From Nitzschia sp. pyKryTriq1 (lineage: Eukaryota; Bacillariophyta; Bacillariophyceae; Bacillariales; Bacillariaceae), in contig OY101123.1 in the NCBI GenBank assembly GCA_956465555.1, positions 1,364,001 through 1,428,000 on the forward strand: DNA of 64,000 bases, written 5' to 3'. Below the pieces are notes generated by a model that saw nothing but the letters and a program-made list of their open reading frames with translations, did not search any database and had not been told where the DNA came from. Each line of letters opens with the position of its first letter. Position 1 is the stretch's first letter. This document shows, piece by piece, positions 47,740 to 58,039 of the stretch. The position numbers and the translations under genes are program-made.

Positions 47740-49031
47740 AAGAATATTTACTACTACCACGACGGAGGAGGAGGGGGGCTGCAGCAGCAGTCACTGGAGG
47801 AAGAATCAAGAAGAAGCAATTGCTGTAGTTGGTGGATGCAACGAGCTAGGAGGATGAGAGTTATGATCACCATGATCATGAAGCAGCAAGCGAATTGGGG
47901 AGGCGGGTAGCAGCATAGGCAGCAGGTTCCAGTCCACCTGGTGCCTCCTCCCCGTCCGGCAAGAACAACAACAAGAACAAGGTCGTCAAGAACAAGAACA
48001 ACAAGTGCCGGTGCTGGTGCTACTGCCCCCTCCTGCTCTCCTCTTCCTCGTCCCGCGCCCTACTCTAACTAACAACAACCACCAGTCCACAACATTCATC
48101 ACTCACCTAGTAGCTATCTGGTGCTACGGCGTGAGCAACCCCCGCGGAGTACGAGCGAGGATATGAGCGTCGTTCTTGTTACTCCTAGACGAGTAAGAAG
48201 GAGTCTGCTGCCGGTGTTTCTTATAATTGATGGTAGTACTTGCTGAGCGGCGATTAGCACGTGTGTGTGTGTGTGTTCTGAACGTACTGTAAAAGTACTG
48301 TACGAGTGATACCCACGCTCGGGCGGGGCGGGGGGCAACCACTTCTTCTTCATCCTCTCTGCGTTCACAATGCCCCTGCTGTGCTATCACCTTTTTGGCT
48401 CGCCCAGTAGAATACCAACGCGAGGCTTGCTTTGCTCGATCGTACGCCGCGTTGTGATACCACCGCGGCTTGCTTTGCTCGATCGACGGTCATGCTGTGG
48501 TAGCGCTTAGGCGTGTCGGCGCGCTGGATGCCGCCAGCTGGCCGCCTGCGTTGCTCGTCGTAGTGGTCGACCTGCTCGCGAACCAAGCCCTACTGCGCGA
48601 ACTTACTGTACTACAGTAGAGTGCGCGCCTGTCCTTCATGCGTATTCATGATACTGTACTTGTACCAAGCTTGTACCGTACCGGTACTTGTACTCCACGC
48701 GGAAAGATTGATTATTGGTTGGCGGCGCGGTGCCGAGAAAAACATCTTTCGCATTCTTTTTCACCAGCTACTACTACCTTCGCATACCGACCGTACAATA
48801 CCGGGGTTTGGTATTTGGTAGACTAATAAAAGTGCAGGTACCTCGACCACTTTATTTACTATCTACCAGAGTACTTGACTTTCGTTCAACATCTACCGCA
48901 TTGTTGCTTGGACAAGGAAATTGGCGAAACCCCACAATAATCTTATTATACTCCCACGGTGCTTCTTCCGATTGACTTTTTTGATTGACAGGCTGCACTC
49001 TGCACTAAACTGCGAAAATAAAAAAATCATC
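47740..49031. other. Divergent intergenic region, 1.3 kb, simple-sequence rich
   Basis: It holds AAC/CAAGAA runs at 47965-48010, a GT run near 48261-48276, paired GGCTTGCTTTGCTCGATCG-like words at 48424-48440 and 48468-48485, and a GTACCGGTAC palindrome near 48677. No gene seen. It should contain promoters for both neighbours. Confidence 0.5.
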
Positions 49032-51512
49032 ATGGGAGGAGATCACAATCGGGTCATCGTCATCGGCAGCGGAGTATCGGGATTGGCTTGCGCCCGAGAA
49101 CTGGTACAGCGAGGCTATCAGGTCTTGGTCGTCGAGGCTCGTTCCCGAGTGGGTGGTCGCCTCAAGGGAGAACCCTTGCAGTTGCAGCCTACAAATAATG
49201 GTGGCGACGAGTCAACGTCGTCGTCGTCGTCGTTGTCGTCCTCGCCACAACATCAGGCAGTCGATCTTGGAGGCGCGTTGATCCATGGTATTGAGGGCAA
49301 CCCGATTCACGCAATCACGACACAGATGGGGGTACCGCTGCACGAAATTTCGGATTATTGTTTGTTGTTGGATGAAAATGGCTGGCCGTTCGACCCCAAG
49401 GTCGACGAGAAATTGTCGGTGTTATTCAACGAGTGTTTGGATTTGACCTTTCAGCGCGCTTCCGCCGACAAACACTCGGAACGAACGTTTGGAGACTTGT
49501 TTGATGAAGTTTGCCGAGAAAAAGGAGTGAAAAATAATCATCCCTTGCTCAAGTGGCATCAGGCGAATTTAGAATTGCCGACGGGGGCCGATTTCCACGG
49601 GTTGGGCTATACGTGGAATGACGATGAACCGTTTGGATTTGAAGGAGCGCACGCAGCGCCAGAGACCAGTTGGAAATTCGTCATGGATAATCTGGCAAGT
49701 GGTCTTGATATTCTGTACAATTCCCCTGTCAGTAGAATACAAGTCGTCTTACCGGACGGAACTACACCTACTTCTGAATGTCCAGGGCCACCTGTACCGG
49801 TAGTATCCGAGGAACCAGCCGAAAAAACAGACGAGCCCGAAGAGCTTCCCGTGAGAGTGATCACACGCACTGAATGGCGACGAAGTACTCCAAAAAAGCC
49901 TACCGTATCACCAGCTCGCAAGTCTCGCCGGATACGAGGGGAAGATGTGACTGTGCGGCGGTCAGATCGATCTACCAAGGGAGTCATTCAAAAGTTGACT
50001 GTGGGACATGAGCAGGGAGTATTTTCTTATGACGAACCTGACAAGAAGCCTATATCTTCCAATCGCAAGCGAAAGAAGGCCGGTAGTGACGGTGAAGGGA
50101 ATGGAGTACGGTCTTCGACTGTCCAAGTCACTTTACAAAATGGAACGGTTCTGGAGGCGGATGCTGTTGTTTGTACCATGCCGTTGGGAGTTCTGAAAGT
50201 GCCGCCTAAAAGCCCCGGCCACATCAACTTTGTTCCGCCTCTCCCCCCAGCGAAGCGCAATGCGATTCGACAATTGGGCTGTGGTCTGTTGAATAAGTGT
50301 GCCATTTCTTTTCCCAGCGTCTTCTGGCAGGATTCAGAATTTCTCGGACTCGCAGAAAACGAACATTCGTATTTGGTTTTGAATGCAGTCAAGTACACTG
50401 GAAAGCCTATATTGATTTTCATGTACGGAGGCAGTTTTGCCAAGGAACTGGAGTCTTGGTCGGACACTGCGGTCGTGGAGGATTGTCTGAGTGTTCTGAA
50501 ACGAATCTGCGGAAAAGAGGTGCCGTCTCCTGTGGACTACTGTGTCACCAGATGGGGGAAGGAGCAGTTTTCCCGAATGGCTTTCACGTATATTCCACCG
50601 GGCGTAGATGGCCATGCACAGCTAGTTGCCGCTGGAGAAGCGATTCATGATCCAGCACTTCCTGAGAAACCGTTGCTCATGTTTGCAGGAGAGCATACGA
50701 CTCCGTATCATCCCTCCACGATGCATGGGGCCTTTTTGTCAGGTATCCGAGAAGCTTACCGCTATGATATCTTTGTGGCACCGGAACTGAATGACAACAT
50801 GAAGTTTGAAACGGATCATAAGATGTACGAATTTACATTTCCAGCAAAACGTGTTTTCAGAGGTGCCAGCCTAAAGAAGAAGAAAAAAGAGGCGGCGCCC
50901 ACCAGCCCTGCACCTCGGCCTTCTCAAATCCGCAGCCGACGACATCGATTTGCCAACATGGCGCTTCGTAAAGCACCTGCCAAAAGAGTGCTACCAGATA
51001 TCGGGACACCTGCCAAGTCGCCATCGAAAAAGAAGGCAGAGATGGCAACGCCCGATACAGCGGGGTCTAGACGAAGTCAACGATCCGTGTCGGCAAAGAA
51101 GGCACCAGAGCTGCTGGACTCCCCCGGCGAGAAGAAGTCAGAAATCGAAGTAGCGGAGGAGCACAGGAAAAAGATGGATGCGCTGGAGGATCGGACGTTG
51201 ATCCGAGCGCTGGATAGTTACGGGAGTGATTTTGCCTTGGCTCGATCCAAGCTTTTGCCTGTTTTTGGCTCGAGTCGTACACGAAGTGTGGATCAAATCC
51301 GACAACGTTGGCAGCAAATTGCTGGTCGCAAAACTCCACGACCTGAGGTGTCGTTGAAAGAATGGGAGGCCAAGACAGTCGCACCTGCTGTCTCAATACG
51401 AGACAACGGATTTTATCAACAGCAAAATAGGGATGAAAATGACAGTGATGGAAACAGCAACCGACGACGATCCAATAGAGAAACCCAGCCTAAAATCCTT
51501 CAAGATGTCTAG
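49032..51512 (+). CDS. LSD1/KDM1-like flavin amine oxidase with C-terminal SANT/Myb-type domain
   Basis: 826 residues from the ATG at 49032; the frame extends upstream without another sensible start. The FAD fold begins at residue 8 (VIVIGSGVSGLACARELVQ) and has VVEARSRVGGR. The closing FAD motif is PLLMFAGEHTTPYHPSTMHG near residue 550. A 130-residue insert (about 260-360), basic with an acidic lead, splits the amine oxidase domain and contains nuclear-signal-like RKSRRIR. The C-terminus, after Lys/Ala/Pro-rich linkers, has a SANT-like helix set (LEDRTLIRALDSYGSDFALA to RSVDQIRQRWQQIAG). LSD1-type enzymes demethylate mono- and dimethyl histone H3 lysine 4. No SWIRM domain was seen. Histone demethylase activity is inferred. 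Confidence 0.82.
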   Translation: MGGDHNRVIVIGSGVSGLACARELVQRGYQVLVVEARSRVGGRLKGEPLQLQPTNNGGDESTSSSSSLSSSPQHQAVDLGGALIHGIEGNPIHAITTQMGVPLHEISDYCLLLDENGWPFDPKVDEKLSVLFNECLDLTFQRASADKHSERTFGDLFDEVCREKGVKNNHPLLKWHQANLELPTGADFHGLGYTWNDDEPFGFEGAHAAPETSWKFVMDNLASGLDILYNSPVSRIQVVLPDGTTPTSECPGPPVPVVSEEPAEKTDEPEELPVRVITRTEWRRSTPKKPTVSPARKSRRIRGEDVTVRRSDRSTKGVIQKLTVGHEQGVFSYDEPDKKPISSNRKRKKAGSDGEGNGVRSSTVQVTLQNGTVLEADAVVCTMPLGVLKVPPKSPGHINFVPPLPPAKRNAIRQLGCGLLNKCAISFPSVFWQDSEFLGLAENEHSYLVLNAVKYTGKPILIFMYGGSFAKELESWSDTAVVEDCLSVLKRICGKEVPSPVDYCVTRWGKEQFSRMAFTYIPPGVDGHAQLVAAGEAIHDPALPEKPLLMFAGEHTTPYHPSTMHGAFLSGIREAYRYDIFVAPELNDNMKFETDHKMYEFTFPAKRVFRGASLKKKKKEAAPTSPAPRPSQIRSRRHRFANMALRKAPAKRVLPDIGTPAKSPSKKKAEMATPDTAGSRRSQRSVSAKKAPELLDSPGEKKSEIEVAEEHRKKMDALEDRTLIRALDSYGSDFALARSKLLPVFGSSRTRSVDQIRQRWQQIAGRKTPRPEVSLKEWEAKTVAPAVSIRDNGFYQQQNRDENDSDGNSNRRRSNRETQPKILQDV

Positions 51513-51891
51513 CAATAGTACACCTGGATCAGAATTCAGAAGACCCATTTCTTTGATCGATATCGACGCATCATCAATCATGGTGGCCACAATTATTCGC
51601 TACCAGAAGCAAAGTACTGAAAAGACAAGACAAGTTCGAAGTGTTCCAAAAATATAGAGTTCAACTTATAGATGCACTGCGTGCGTACAATCAACTGACT
51701 GGCTGCAATCACGCTGCAATCCACATTTAATTCACCGTACAAGTACCAATCGTTGTTGACCCGTCAACTCTATACACATAGTAAGCATGCAAAACTAAAA
51801 CGTAGCCTCCCAACCCCATGGGAAAATACTATACCCCTAACACATCGTAACCAAATCGGTCAGTTCTTGTGAAAGAGCGTCGTACAGATAA
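51513..51891. other. Convergent intergenic region
   Basis: 380 bp between two gene ends; no gene or repeat recognised. Confidence 0.5.
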
Positions 51892-52722
51892 TTAAGGCAC
51901 TGTTGGAATCGGCCTTGACATTCCACCAGCAGGATCCCAGTCAAAGTCGTCCACCGGTGTCGCTTCCGATGCATAGTAGGACGACTGTTCCATGTCAGAT
52001 ACTTCCTCGCGACGACCTTCATCGATTCTTTCCGAGCATGTGAAAAATAATATTCTTCTCAAAGACTTGTTGACAAAGAAATAGTGAAAACTCCACAGGG
52101 CACCTTCATCCATCATTTCCTCCTCGAACGAGAATATAAGACACTCACGCAAGTCAATCACATCATTGACTGCCATCCACATTTCAACCAACCAGTCCTT
52201 CTGTGGTTTAAACGAAGCCAACTCAGACAAACGCTCGTATATTTGTTTGCGCACTGTTTCAATCTTGAGTTTCTCGAACTGGCTCGGCCTGACGTTCGAG
52301 AAATCGTAGTCCGGAAAGCTTGCATTCAAGGTCAGAATCAAGTCTGTCATCAGCCTCCTGGTAGCCAGTTCCGAGAAGTCACCTAGCGTAGTCTTTTGAT
52401 CTACAGTATCCAATGTGAAGTAGTCGAATGAGAGAGAACGTCCCCTTGATGGCTTGGGGCGCTTCGCGGTGGCCTCTGCAGCGGATGACGCTGAAGCCGA
52501 TCGTTTCCTTCGGTCCACTGTCTCCGCCATCTCTTGTTGCAATTCTTCAATCTCCGCCACGTACTTTTGCCCTAGTGCGTGTGCGAATTTCTTGTCGTTT
52601 CCGGCCCTCTTCATCGTGTAGGCTTCGATTCTGCCGTTTATTTTCCGAGATGATTGTCCTATGGGGACCTCGTCAAGTTCCGCCGTTAGCTCGGTGAGCT
52701 TTTCGTTCTCCAGGTACTTCAT
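51892..52722 (-). CDS. MAF1: MAF1, repressor of RNA polymerase III
   Basis: 276 residues from the ATG at 52722, where the text MKYLENEKLTELTAEL matches the family N-terminus. An upstream in-frame ATG at 52860 would add 46 unrelated residues. Family motifs in order: GRIEAYTMKRAGNDKKF; the long linker with phosphosite-like SASASSAAEATAKR and RSLSFDYFTLD; TLNASFPDYDFSNV; WMAVNDVIDLRECLIFSF; and LWSFHYFFVNKSLRRILFF. Maf1 binds Pol III and blocks its recruitment by Brf1 when nutrients are scarce; TORC1 and PKA phosphorylation keep it inactive. The acidic C-terminal tail is also typical. Confidence 0.92.
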   Translation of the reverse strand: MKYLENEKLTELTAELDEVPIGQSSRKINGRIEAYTMKRAGNDKKFAHALGQKYVAEIEELQQEMAETVDRRKRSASASSAAEATAKRPKPSRGRSLSFDYFTLDTVDQKTTLGDFSELATRRLMTDLILTLNASFPDYDFSNVRPSQFEKLKIETVRKQIYERLSELASFKPQKDWLVEMWMAVNDVIDLRECLIFSFEEEMMDEGALWSFHYFFVNKSLRRILFFTCSERIDEGRREEVSDMEQSSYYASEATPVDDFDWDPAGGMSRPIPTVP

Positions 52723-54283
52723 ATTGCTATTAGTTGCACGTAAAAGCCTCTCGTCCCAGGTATTAGGTTTGTTGTTTTGTGTATTTGTAGTTCTGAATAT
52801 GGGAGGAATGTGCGTTATGGTCAACAGCAGGAGAGCTTCGGGTTGAGGACACATTTTCATTTGCCACGCACCATTCCACGTGAGAAACCAGACAAGACTT
52901 CACGTACTTACCGCGCGTTGTGTTTTCTCTACAATCTGGGTATCCGATCAATCATACTATTGACAACTGTGGTCAAAGTCTGCTTCAGTTAGTGAACGTG
53001 TGTTGCTTGGTTTCAGTAGTCGTGGAAAGGAAGTACGAGTAGAGTTGTTGCCCAACGAGTGTGTCTTGTTGCTTTCTTGCTTTCTTGTTTTTCTCAAGAA
53101 AAGAACTCCTGCTTGTACTGAAAATTCGATCCGTTCTGTATTTTTTATGCAGTAGGTAGTGCGTGGGGCACGACAACGCGAGCTGGGTGGTGCGTGAGAA
53201 TGCAATTTGAAGTTCGCAACAACACGACAGAACGAGCGAGCGAGCGAGTAAAGTACATGCGTGCGTCTTCGCTTCGTTGTGGAAGATTTGTTGTCATGCA
53301 TAGTATTGGGCCCAAAAGTAGAGGAAGCTTCGGAATAACGGGTGGCCGCGCCATGTTTTGTTTGTAGAAAACCTACTTGAAAGACCGATAAAGTATACCC
53401 CAAGATGGTGATTCTTATTTTGAATCTCCCTTTTACTCTACAGTGCTGTACGAGTAGTACTTGTACCGGTATCCGGTACGCTTTGTTCGGCAGAGAACAG
53501 GTCATAATTATTGAGGTTTGAACGATTTTGGTTGGTGAATCTTTGATTTGGTGACCGAAGAAGGTGTCACTTGCGGGTCTGTCACACGAACGAGTATGCA
53601 TCGGTACCAGGTACTTAATCAGCCCCTGCCGGTCCGAACCAGAAGTACGACGTATTGTACGAGGTACGGTAGTACGTACCGGTAGTACTGTACTGTACGT
53701 GTACCCGGCGGCACCGCCTCCCGCCCCGCCTCCCTGTGTAGACTCCTCTCTACTTGTACTGTACATGTACCGGTACGACTGTACAGGTACTTGTACAGGT
53801 ACCAGGTTCAACAAGTACCAGTAAGCCCGTACCGGGTGTACGGTACCAGGTACCTGGTGCCGTTACTGTACGAGTACCGAGCCAAGCCCCCGGGCGGGCG
53901 GGGGACAGACACACATTTCTGGCTACTGTAGTACGTTTTTAGAAAACACAAACTACCGAGCACAAGATAACTACGAAAAACATAGCTAGCTAGCCTCTCT
54001 ACTAGTATATCTCTGCTGGGCTCTAATAGAGCCATCTCTAATAGCGAGCAGAGAAGGAAAGTATCTGAATAATATGTTCGAGATAGAGAAGGAGGCAGGA
54101 GTTGCAGCCAGATACAGGACCGATTGATCCGATGGTTTAATGTTTGTTTGACAGGGGAGGTGGAATAATATAGCGATCCAAATCTCTCCCGATTAATCTG
54201 TGGTTCAGAACATATTGGCATGCATCAAGTCTCTCGTCGGGCTGCGTTGACTAAGGTTGGTCCCATGAAAAAGAAAGCAAGAA
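52723..54283. other. Intergenic, 1.56 kb, densest in GTAC palindromes
   Basis: No gene supported. Between 53460 and 53875 the sequence is crowded with GTACCGGTAC, GTACTGTACTG, GTACCAGGTACCTGGTGC and related words, many forming perfect palindromes. A GAGC run (GCGAGCGAGCGAG) lies near 53235. An ORF at 52957-53814 on the minus strand is made mainly of these repeats and is not called. Confidence 0.6.
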
Positions 54284-55477
54284 CTAGACATTTTCGTCGC
54301 CGTTCTTGCTCTCGAGGTAGTTGTTTCGGCAACTTGGGCAAGAGGGCTTGCGCATAAGCCAGTCCAGCACACAGTCCTTGTGGAACGAATGGATGCACTC
54401 TGGATTTGGAGACCAAGCAACTTCCTCGTCTACCTCAAAGTCAAGTAAACAAATATCACAGGCCGTCCCACGTTCTCTAGCATTCGTGATCCCAAAGTAG
54501 TCTTCGACACGCTCCATCACCTCTTCCAGTTGCTCCGTTGCCTTAATTACTGGAGAATCTAATCTCGTAGCTGGCTTGGGAACTGATAACAATGATTCAT
54601 CTGTTTTGTCCTCGTGAGAAGACTCAATGTTGTCGGGGTCAGGAATTGTGTCCTCCTCCTGGGATGAGGGCGCTGCTCGGCAGGCGACCGTGGTTGACTC
54701 CTCGCCGTCATCGGCGGATCCGATGGCGATCTCTACCAATCCAAGTTCATCATCGTCCGGGGGTGCTGCAAGCGCAGCGGATAGGTTATCGAGGGCATTT
54801 TCCTCGTCGGCAGGTGTATCAGTTCGATGGTACAAAGGGATCCGTGTTTCAGGATCTTTTCCCTGCTTGTCCTCCTCCTTCTCATCGTAAATAATCGGTT
54901 CCGAAAAGTGAAGGCACTTTCTATGAGTCTTGAATTGAATGGGAAATGGATCACGTCGTGGCTTCTGCTCTTCCTTTTTGGTGTCGTCACCGTTCGCGTT
55001 TTCTGCATCCTCGTCCTCTTCAGTCTCTTCAATCCTTAATAGTTTTCGAATAACCAATTTTGCCTGGATCGACCCTCGGCTTTGCGAGTAGGGACTCGGA
55101 TGGTGGTAATTGGCATCGTCAGGGTCTGGACTGAGCATGTATCTCAACAGCACAGAAAGCGGAATAGGATCCTCCATCATGCAGTAGTAAATGCAGACGC
55201 CGAGGGTCATGAAGATGAGGGTGGGAAAAACACAGAAAATAATCACCAGTAAAAGGCTTGTAATCGTAAAGATGACAACGAACGGGTAGGTCAAGATCAT
55301 GATCATCCGGTTGATCCGACTCGAGATTATTCCCATCCAAAAGTGGAACCGACTGCTCGGCTGGTCGTCCGTGACGGGATCCAGGGATCCTGTATCATAT
55401 TCTGGGGTTTCGGATGTTATTGAAGGAACTGCGTCCGACGGTGGTGCCGGTGGAAAAGAATCCTCAGCTTCTGACAT
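54284..55477 (-). CDS. Membrane-anchored RING-H2 E3 ubiquitin ligase
   Basis: 397 residues. After a Pro/Ser-rich start, two hydrophobic spans lie at about residues 57-110 (IMILTYPFVVIFTITSLLLV and FPTLIFMTLGVCIYYCMM). An acidic linker leads to a RING-H2 domain near residues 338-383: CDICLLDFEVDEE with the closing CIHSFHKDC and CPSC. The C-x-H-x2-H-x2-C spacing is right for zinc binding. RING-H2 proteins bring a ubiquitin E2 to substrates. The two spans would leave both ends on the same side of the membrane. Target unknown. Confidence 0.88.
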   Translation of the reverse strand: MSEAEDSFPPAPPSDAVPSITSETPEYDTGSLDPVTDDQPSSRFHFWMGIISSRINRMIMILTYPFVVIFTITSLLLVIIFCVFPTLIFMTLGVCIYYCMMEDPIPLSVLLRYMLSPDPDDANYHHPSPYSQSRGSIQAKLVIRKLLRIEETEEDEDAENANGDDTKKEEQKPRRDPFPIQFKTHRKCLHFSEPIIYDEKEEDKQGKDPETRIPLYHRTDTPADEENALDNLSAALAAPPDDDELGLVEIAIGSADDGEESTTVACRAAPSSQEEDTIPDPDNIESSHEDKTDESLLSVPKPATRLDSPVIKATEQLEEVMERVEDYFGITNARERGTACDICLLDFEVDEEVAWSPNPECIHSFHKDCVLDWLMRKPSCPSCRNNYLESKNGDENV

Positions 55478-55591
55478 TGTGTAGTGCCTTGGATAACGAT
55501 GTCAATTTGTGGACGCCCGGTGTTCGTTTGCTGGAGGCCTTCCGGTTGCGACTTTTCTCTCTTTTACTCGTGAAAAATCAACCCTGCTTCG

Positions 55592-55960
55592 ATGACCGAA
55601 AAACTCCCTCCGCCTGATGTAGAAGAGATCGATGAAGATACAACAAACCTTTGTACGGCTGTTGGTAGGGCTTACTTTGATGCTTTCCGGGTTTGGTGGA
55701 TTGGAATAGGAGTCTCGTCGTCTCTACCGTCTATATTAAACTTCGTTCTTTCTCCGTCCAAAGTCTCGAAATTATTCTCCCAAAAAATTCCGCGACGGCC
55801 GATAGATGTGTCAGTAGAAATTGTACCAGGATCTACTGTACAGCACGAAGGTACACCTGGTACACACACGTCACGGTGGTACTGTACCTGTACTTGTACT
55901 TGTACTATACCGGTACAGTACTGGTGCTGGACCAGTACTGAGTACTGTACCGGTTGTTGA
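55592..55960 (+). CDS. Possible small gene sharing a divergent promoter
   Basis: 122 codons from an ATG 114 bp upstream of, and divergent from, the RING gene. The first 70 codons (DTTNLCTAVGRAYFDAFRVW, then GIGVSSSLPSILNFVLSPSK) look protein-like with one hydrophobic patch. The last 40 codons are GTAC repeats (TCTCTCTIP) and would not be expected in a conserved protein. It may be spliced or may not be a gene at all. Confidence 0.3.
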   Translation: MTEKLPPPDVEEIDEDTTNLCTAVGRAYFDAFRVWWIGIGVSSSLPSILNFVLSPSKVSKLFSQKIPRRPIDVSVEIVPGSTVQHEGTPGTHTSRWYCTCTCTCTIPVQYWCWTSTEYCTGC

Positions 55961-56474
55961 GTAAAAATGAAGGAGGCTGAACATACGAAGGTATGACAGC
56001 TGGTATACGTATGTATGAAGTATGGTGGTGTTAGACATCATATGTCGGGACGATATTTTGTGTGTGACAGCCAACCATTACTTGTAGATGAATTGAAAAG
56101 TGCGAACAATGAAACGTATCGGATTGTCATTAAATTTTAATAATCCGATTTGCATGAAAATATCAGATCGCAATAGACTATCGTAGCAACCAAGTGGATA
56201 TCTTTACAAGATTCCAGGTCTGATACACATATAGCTATTTGCTTCAACACCGGTATTGTTGAAGCTCGCATGGCTTCTGCGACGACAGACAGACGGATCC
56301 CACACATATGCCCCCAGATCGATGGATCATGATCGCGAGCTCGCGTGCGTGATAGAGTTGCCACTTTTTTGGCTCGCGACGACGCTGGAAATGAAACTAT
56401 TAGTCTACATCGGCCGGAACACAGGACGAAGAATAATCATCATAAAGTAGACTACAGTACCAGTATCAATAAAG
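55961..56474. other. Intergenic upstream of kinase gene
   Basis: No gene seen. A GTACCGGTTG motif lies at the left edge. No TATA-like element stands out. Confidence 0.45.
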
Positions 56475-57969
56475 ATGGATCGATACGAAGTTCTCGAAAC
56501 AATTGGAGAGGGTGCATTTGGAACGGTTTCACGGGCCAAGCACAAAGAATCTGGGCGTGAGGTGCGTCTGTTGTCTGATACGCACGAAGCGACTTGTATT
56601 TTCGATGATCCAAGACTGGATTTCCGAAACTCGTGCCGACGCCGCAATCCTTCGAAAAACAATGACAGCTTGAAGCATTGAGTCCGTATTCATTCGAAGT
56701 CACTCACGTCCATCCTTGCTCTTTCTAACCCTCCCCCTTCTATTATAGTTTGCCATCAAGTGCATGAAATCGACCTATGCTGATTGGTCCAACATCAAGG
56801 AGCAACGGGAAATCGAGGCGATCCACCGGCTGTGCCGTGACTGCGAACACCTCGTTTACGTTTACGAAATTTCACGTGAGAAGGATTCCAAGCTATATTT
56901 CATCTGTGAGCTAATGCAGGATGGGGACCTGAAAGACTTTTTGGCCGAGCATCAACGACAGGACAAGCTCGTGGAACCGGCAATGGTTCGATCGATCTTG
57001 CAAGAAGTGCTCTATGGTCTCCAGCATATTCACAGCTGCGGTTGGATGCATCGTGATCTGAAGCCCGAAAATTTGCTCATGTCCGGTGGACATTGCAAAG
57101 TTGCCGACTTTTCGCTGGCACGACCAGCAACGATCGAAGAAAGTGGCCGACTCATGACGACTTACGTGTCATCGCGCTGGTATCGAGCGCCAGAGATTGT
57201 CTTGGAAGCGACAGTGTACACCACTGCGATTGATATGTTTGCCCTGGGCTGTGTCATGGCGGAATTGTTTTCACTAGAGCCACTGTTTCCGGGCAAGGAT
57301 GAGCATGATCAACTGCCAGTCATGTTGTCGCTACTCGGACCAATGACAGAACGAGAATGGCCACAGGGGATTCGCTTGATCGAGCAGCTTCAACTGAATA
57401 TTCCCCCCAAAGCTCATCCGAAGGATGTTACGATTCCCGTCCCTCGGCGTATCGGCGACAAAATCAATGTCTCTGATGCCAACGCGATTTCGTTGCTGGA
57501 TGGCATGTTGAAACTCAACCCGAGCGACCGGCCTTCCGTCGACATGGCACTCGACCATGCGTACTTCCTCAATCCTCCAGACGTACCAGCACCACCCCAT
57601 GCAACGACGCCCGAGCAAAGTCCATCAGTATTCTCTCCGTTCGGCATGATGGCTCCAGATATGACACCACATCAAGAAACGCCGCGAATGACGACTACTT
57701 CGAATTTGGATCACAGTCGAGCTCCATTTGTCAGCATTTCGCCGACAGCCCGAGAGACGACTCTTGCATACCATGATGAATTCCATGGATACCCGAAAGT
57801 ACAAGTCGGCAATGCCTCCCACCACGTAGCAGGAGGGATTGCGAGTACTATCCACAAGAATGATCTATCTCCTCCAGTCCCGCCCAGTGTAGAGGATGCT
57901 TCATTTTTCGCTTACACCAAGCCCAGCCATCGCGAGTACCGACCAGCTGACGCATTTGGTATTGACTAA
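56475..57969 (+). CDS. MAK/RCK-type CMGC protein kinase with DFS motif (two exons)
   Basis: Exon 1 is 56475-56561, exon 2 is 56749-57969, with a 187-bp intron (GTGCGT...TATAG, phase 0) placed just before the ATP-site lysine. The protein has 435 residues. Motifs in order: IGEGAFGTVSRA; FAIKCMK with K33; WMHRDLKPENLL; VADFSLARP with D149-F150-S151 in place of DFG; TTYVSSRWYRAPE where family members have TDY; and CVMAELFSLEPLFPG. The sequence follows the MAK/ICK/RCK branch, which regulates ciliary length in other eukaryotes. Raphid pennate diatoms lack obvious cilia, so another role is likely. The last 140 residues are Pro/Thr-rich and disordered. Kinase activity is expected, as the Asp and Phe are kept. 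Confidence 0.9.
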
Positions 57970-58039
57970 GGCTGCTGCATTCAAACATCGAAATGTAGTT
58001 CATCTTTTTTTGAACGAGAAAGTATATCATAATGCATTT

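Noticed and set aside
52957-53814. Minus-strand ORF of 285 codons
   Set aside because: Its sequence is largely the translation of GTAC-type repeats and simple sequence, with no domain.
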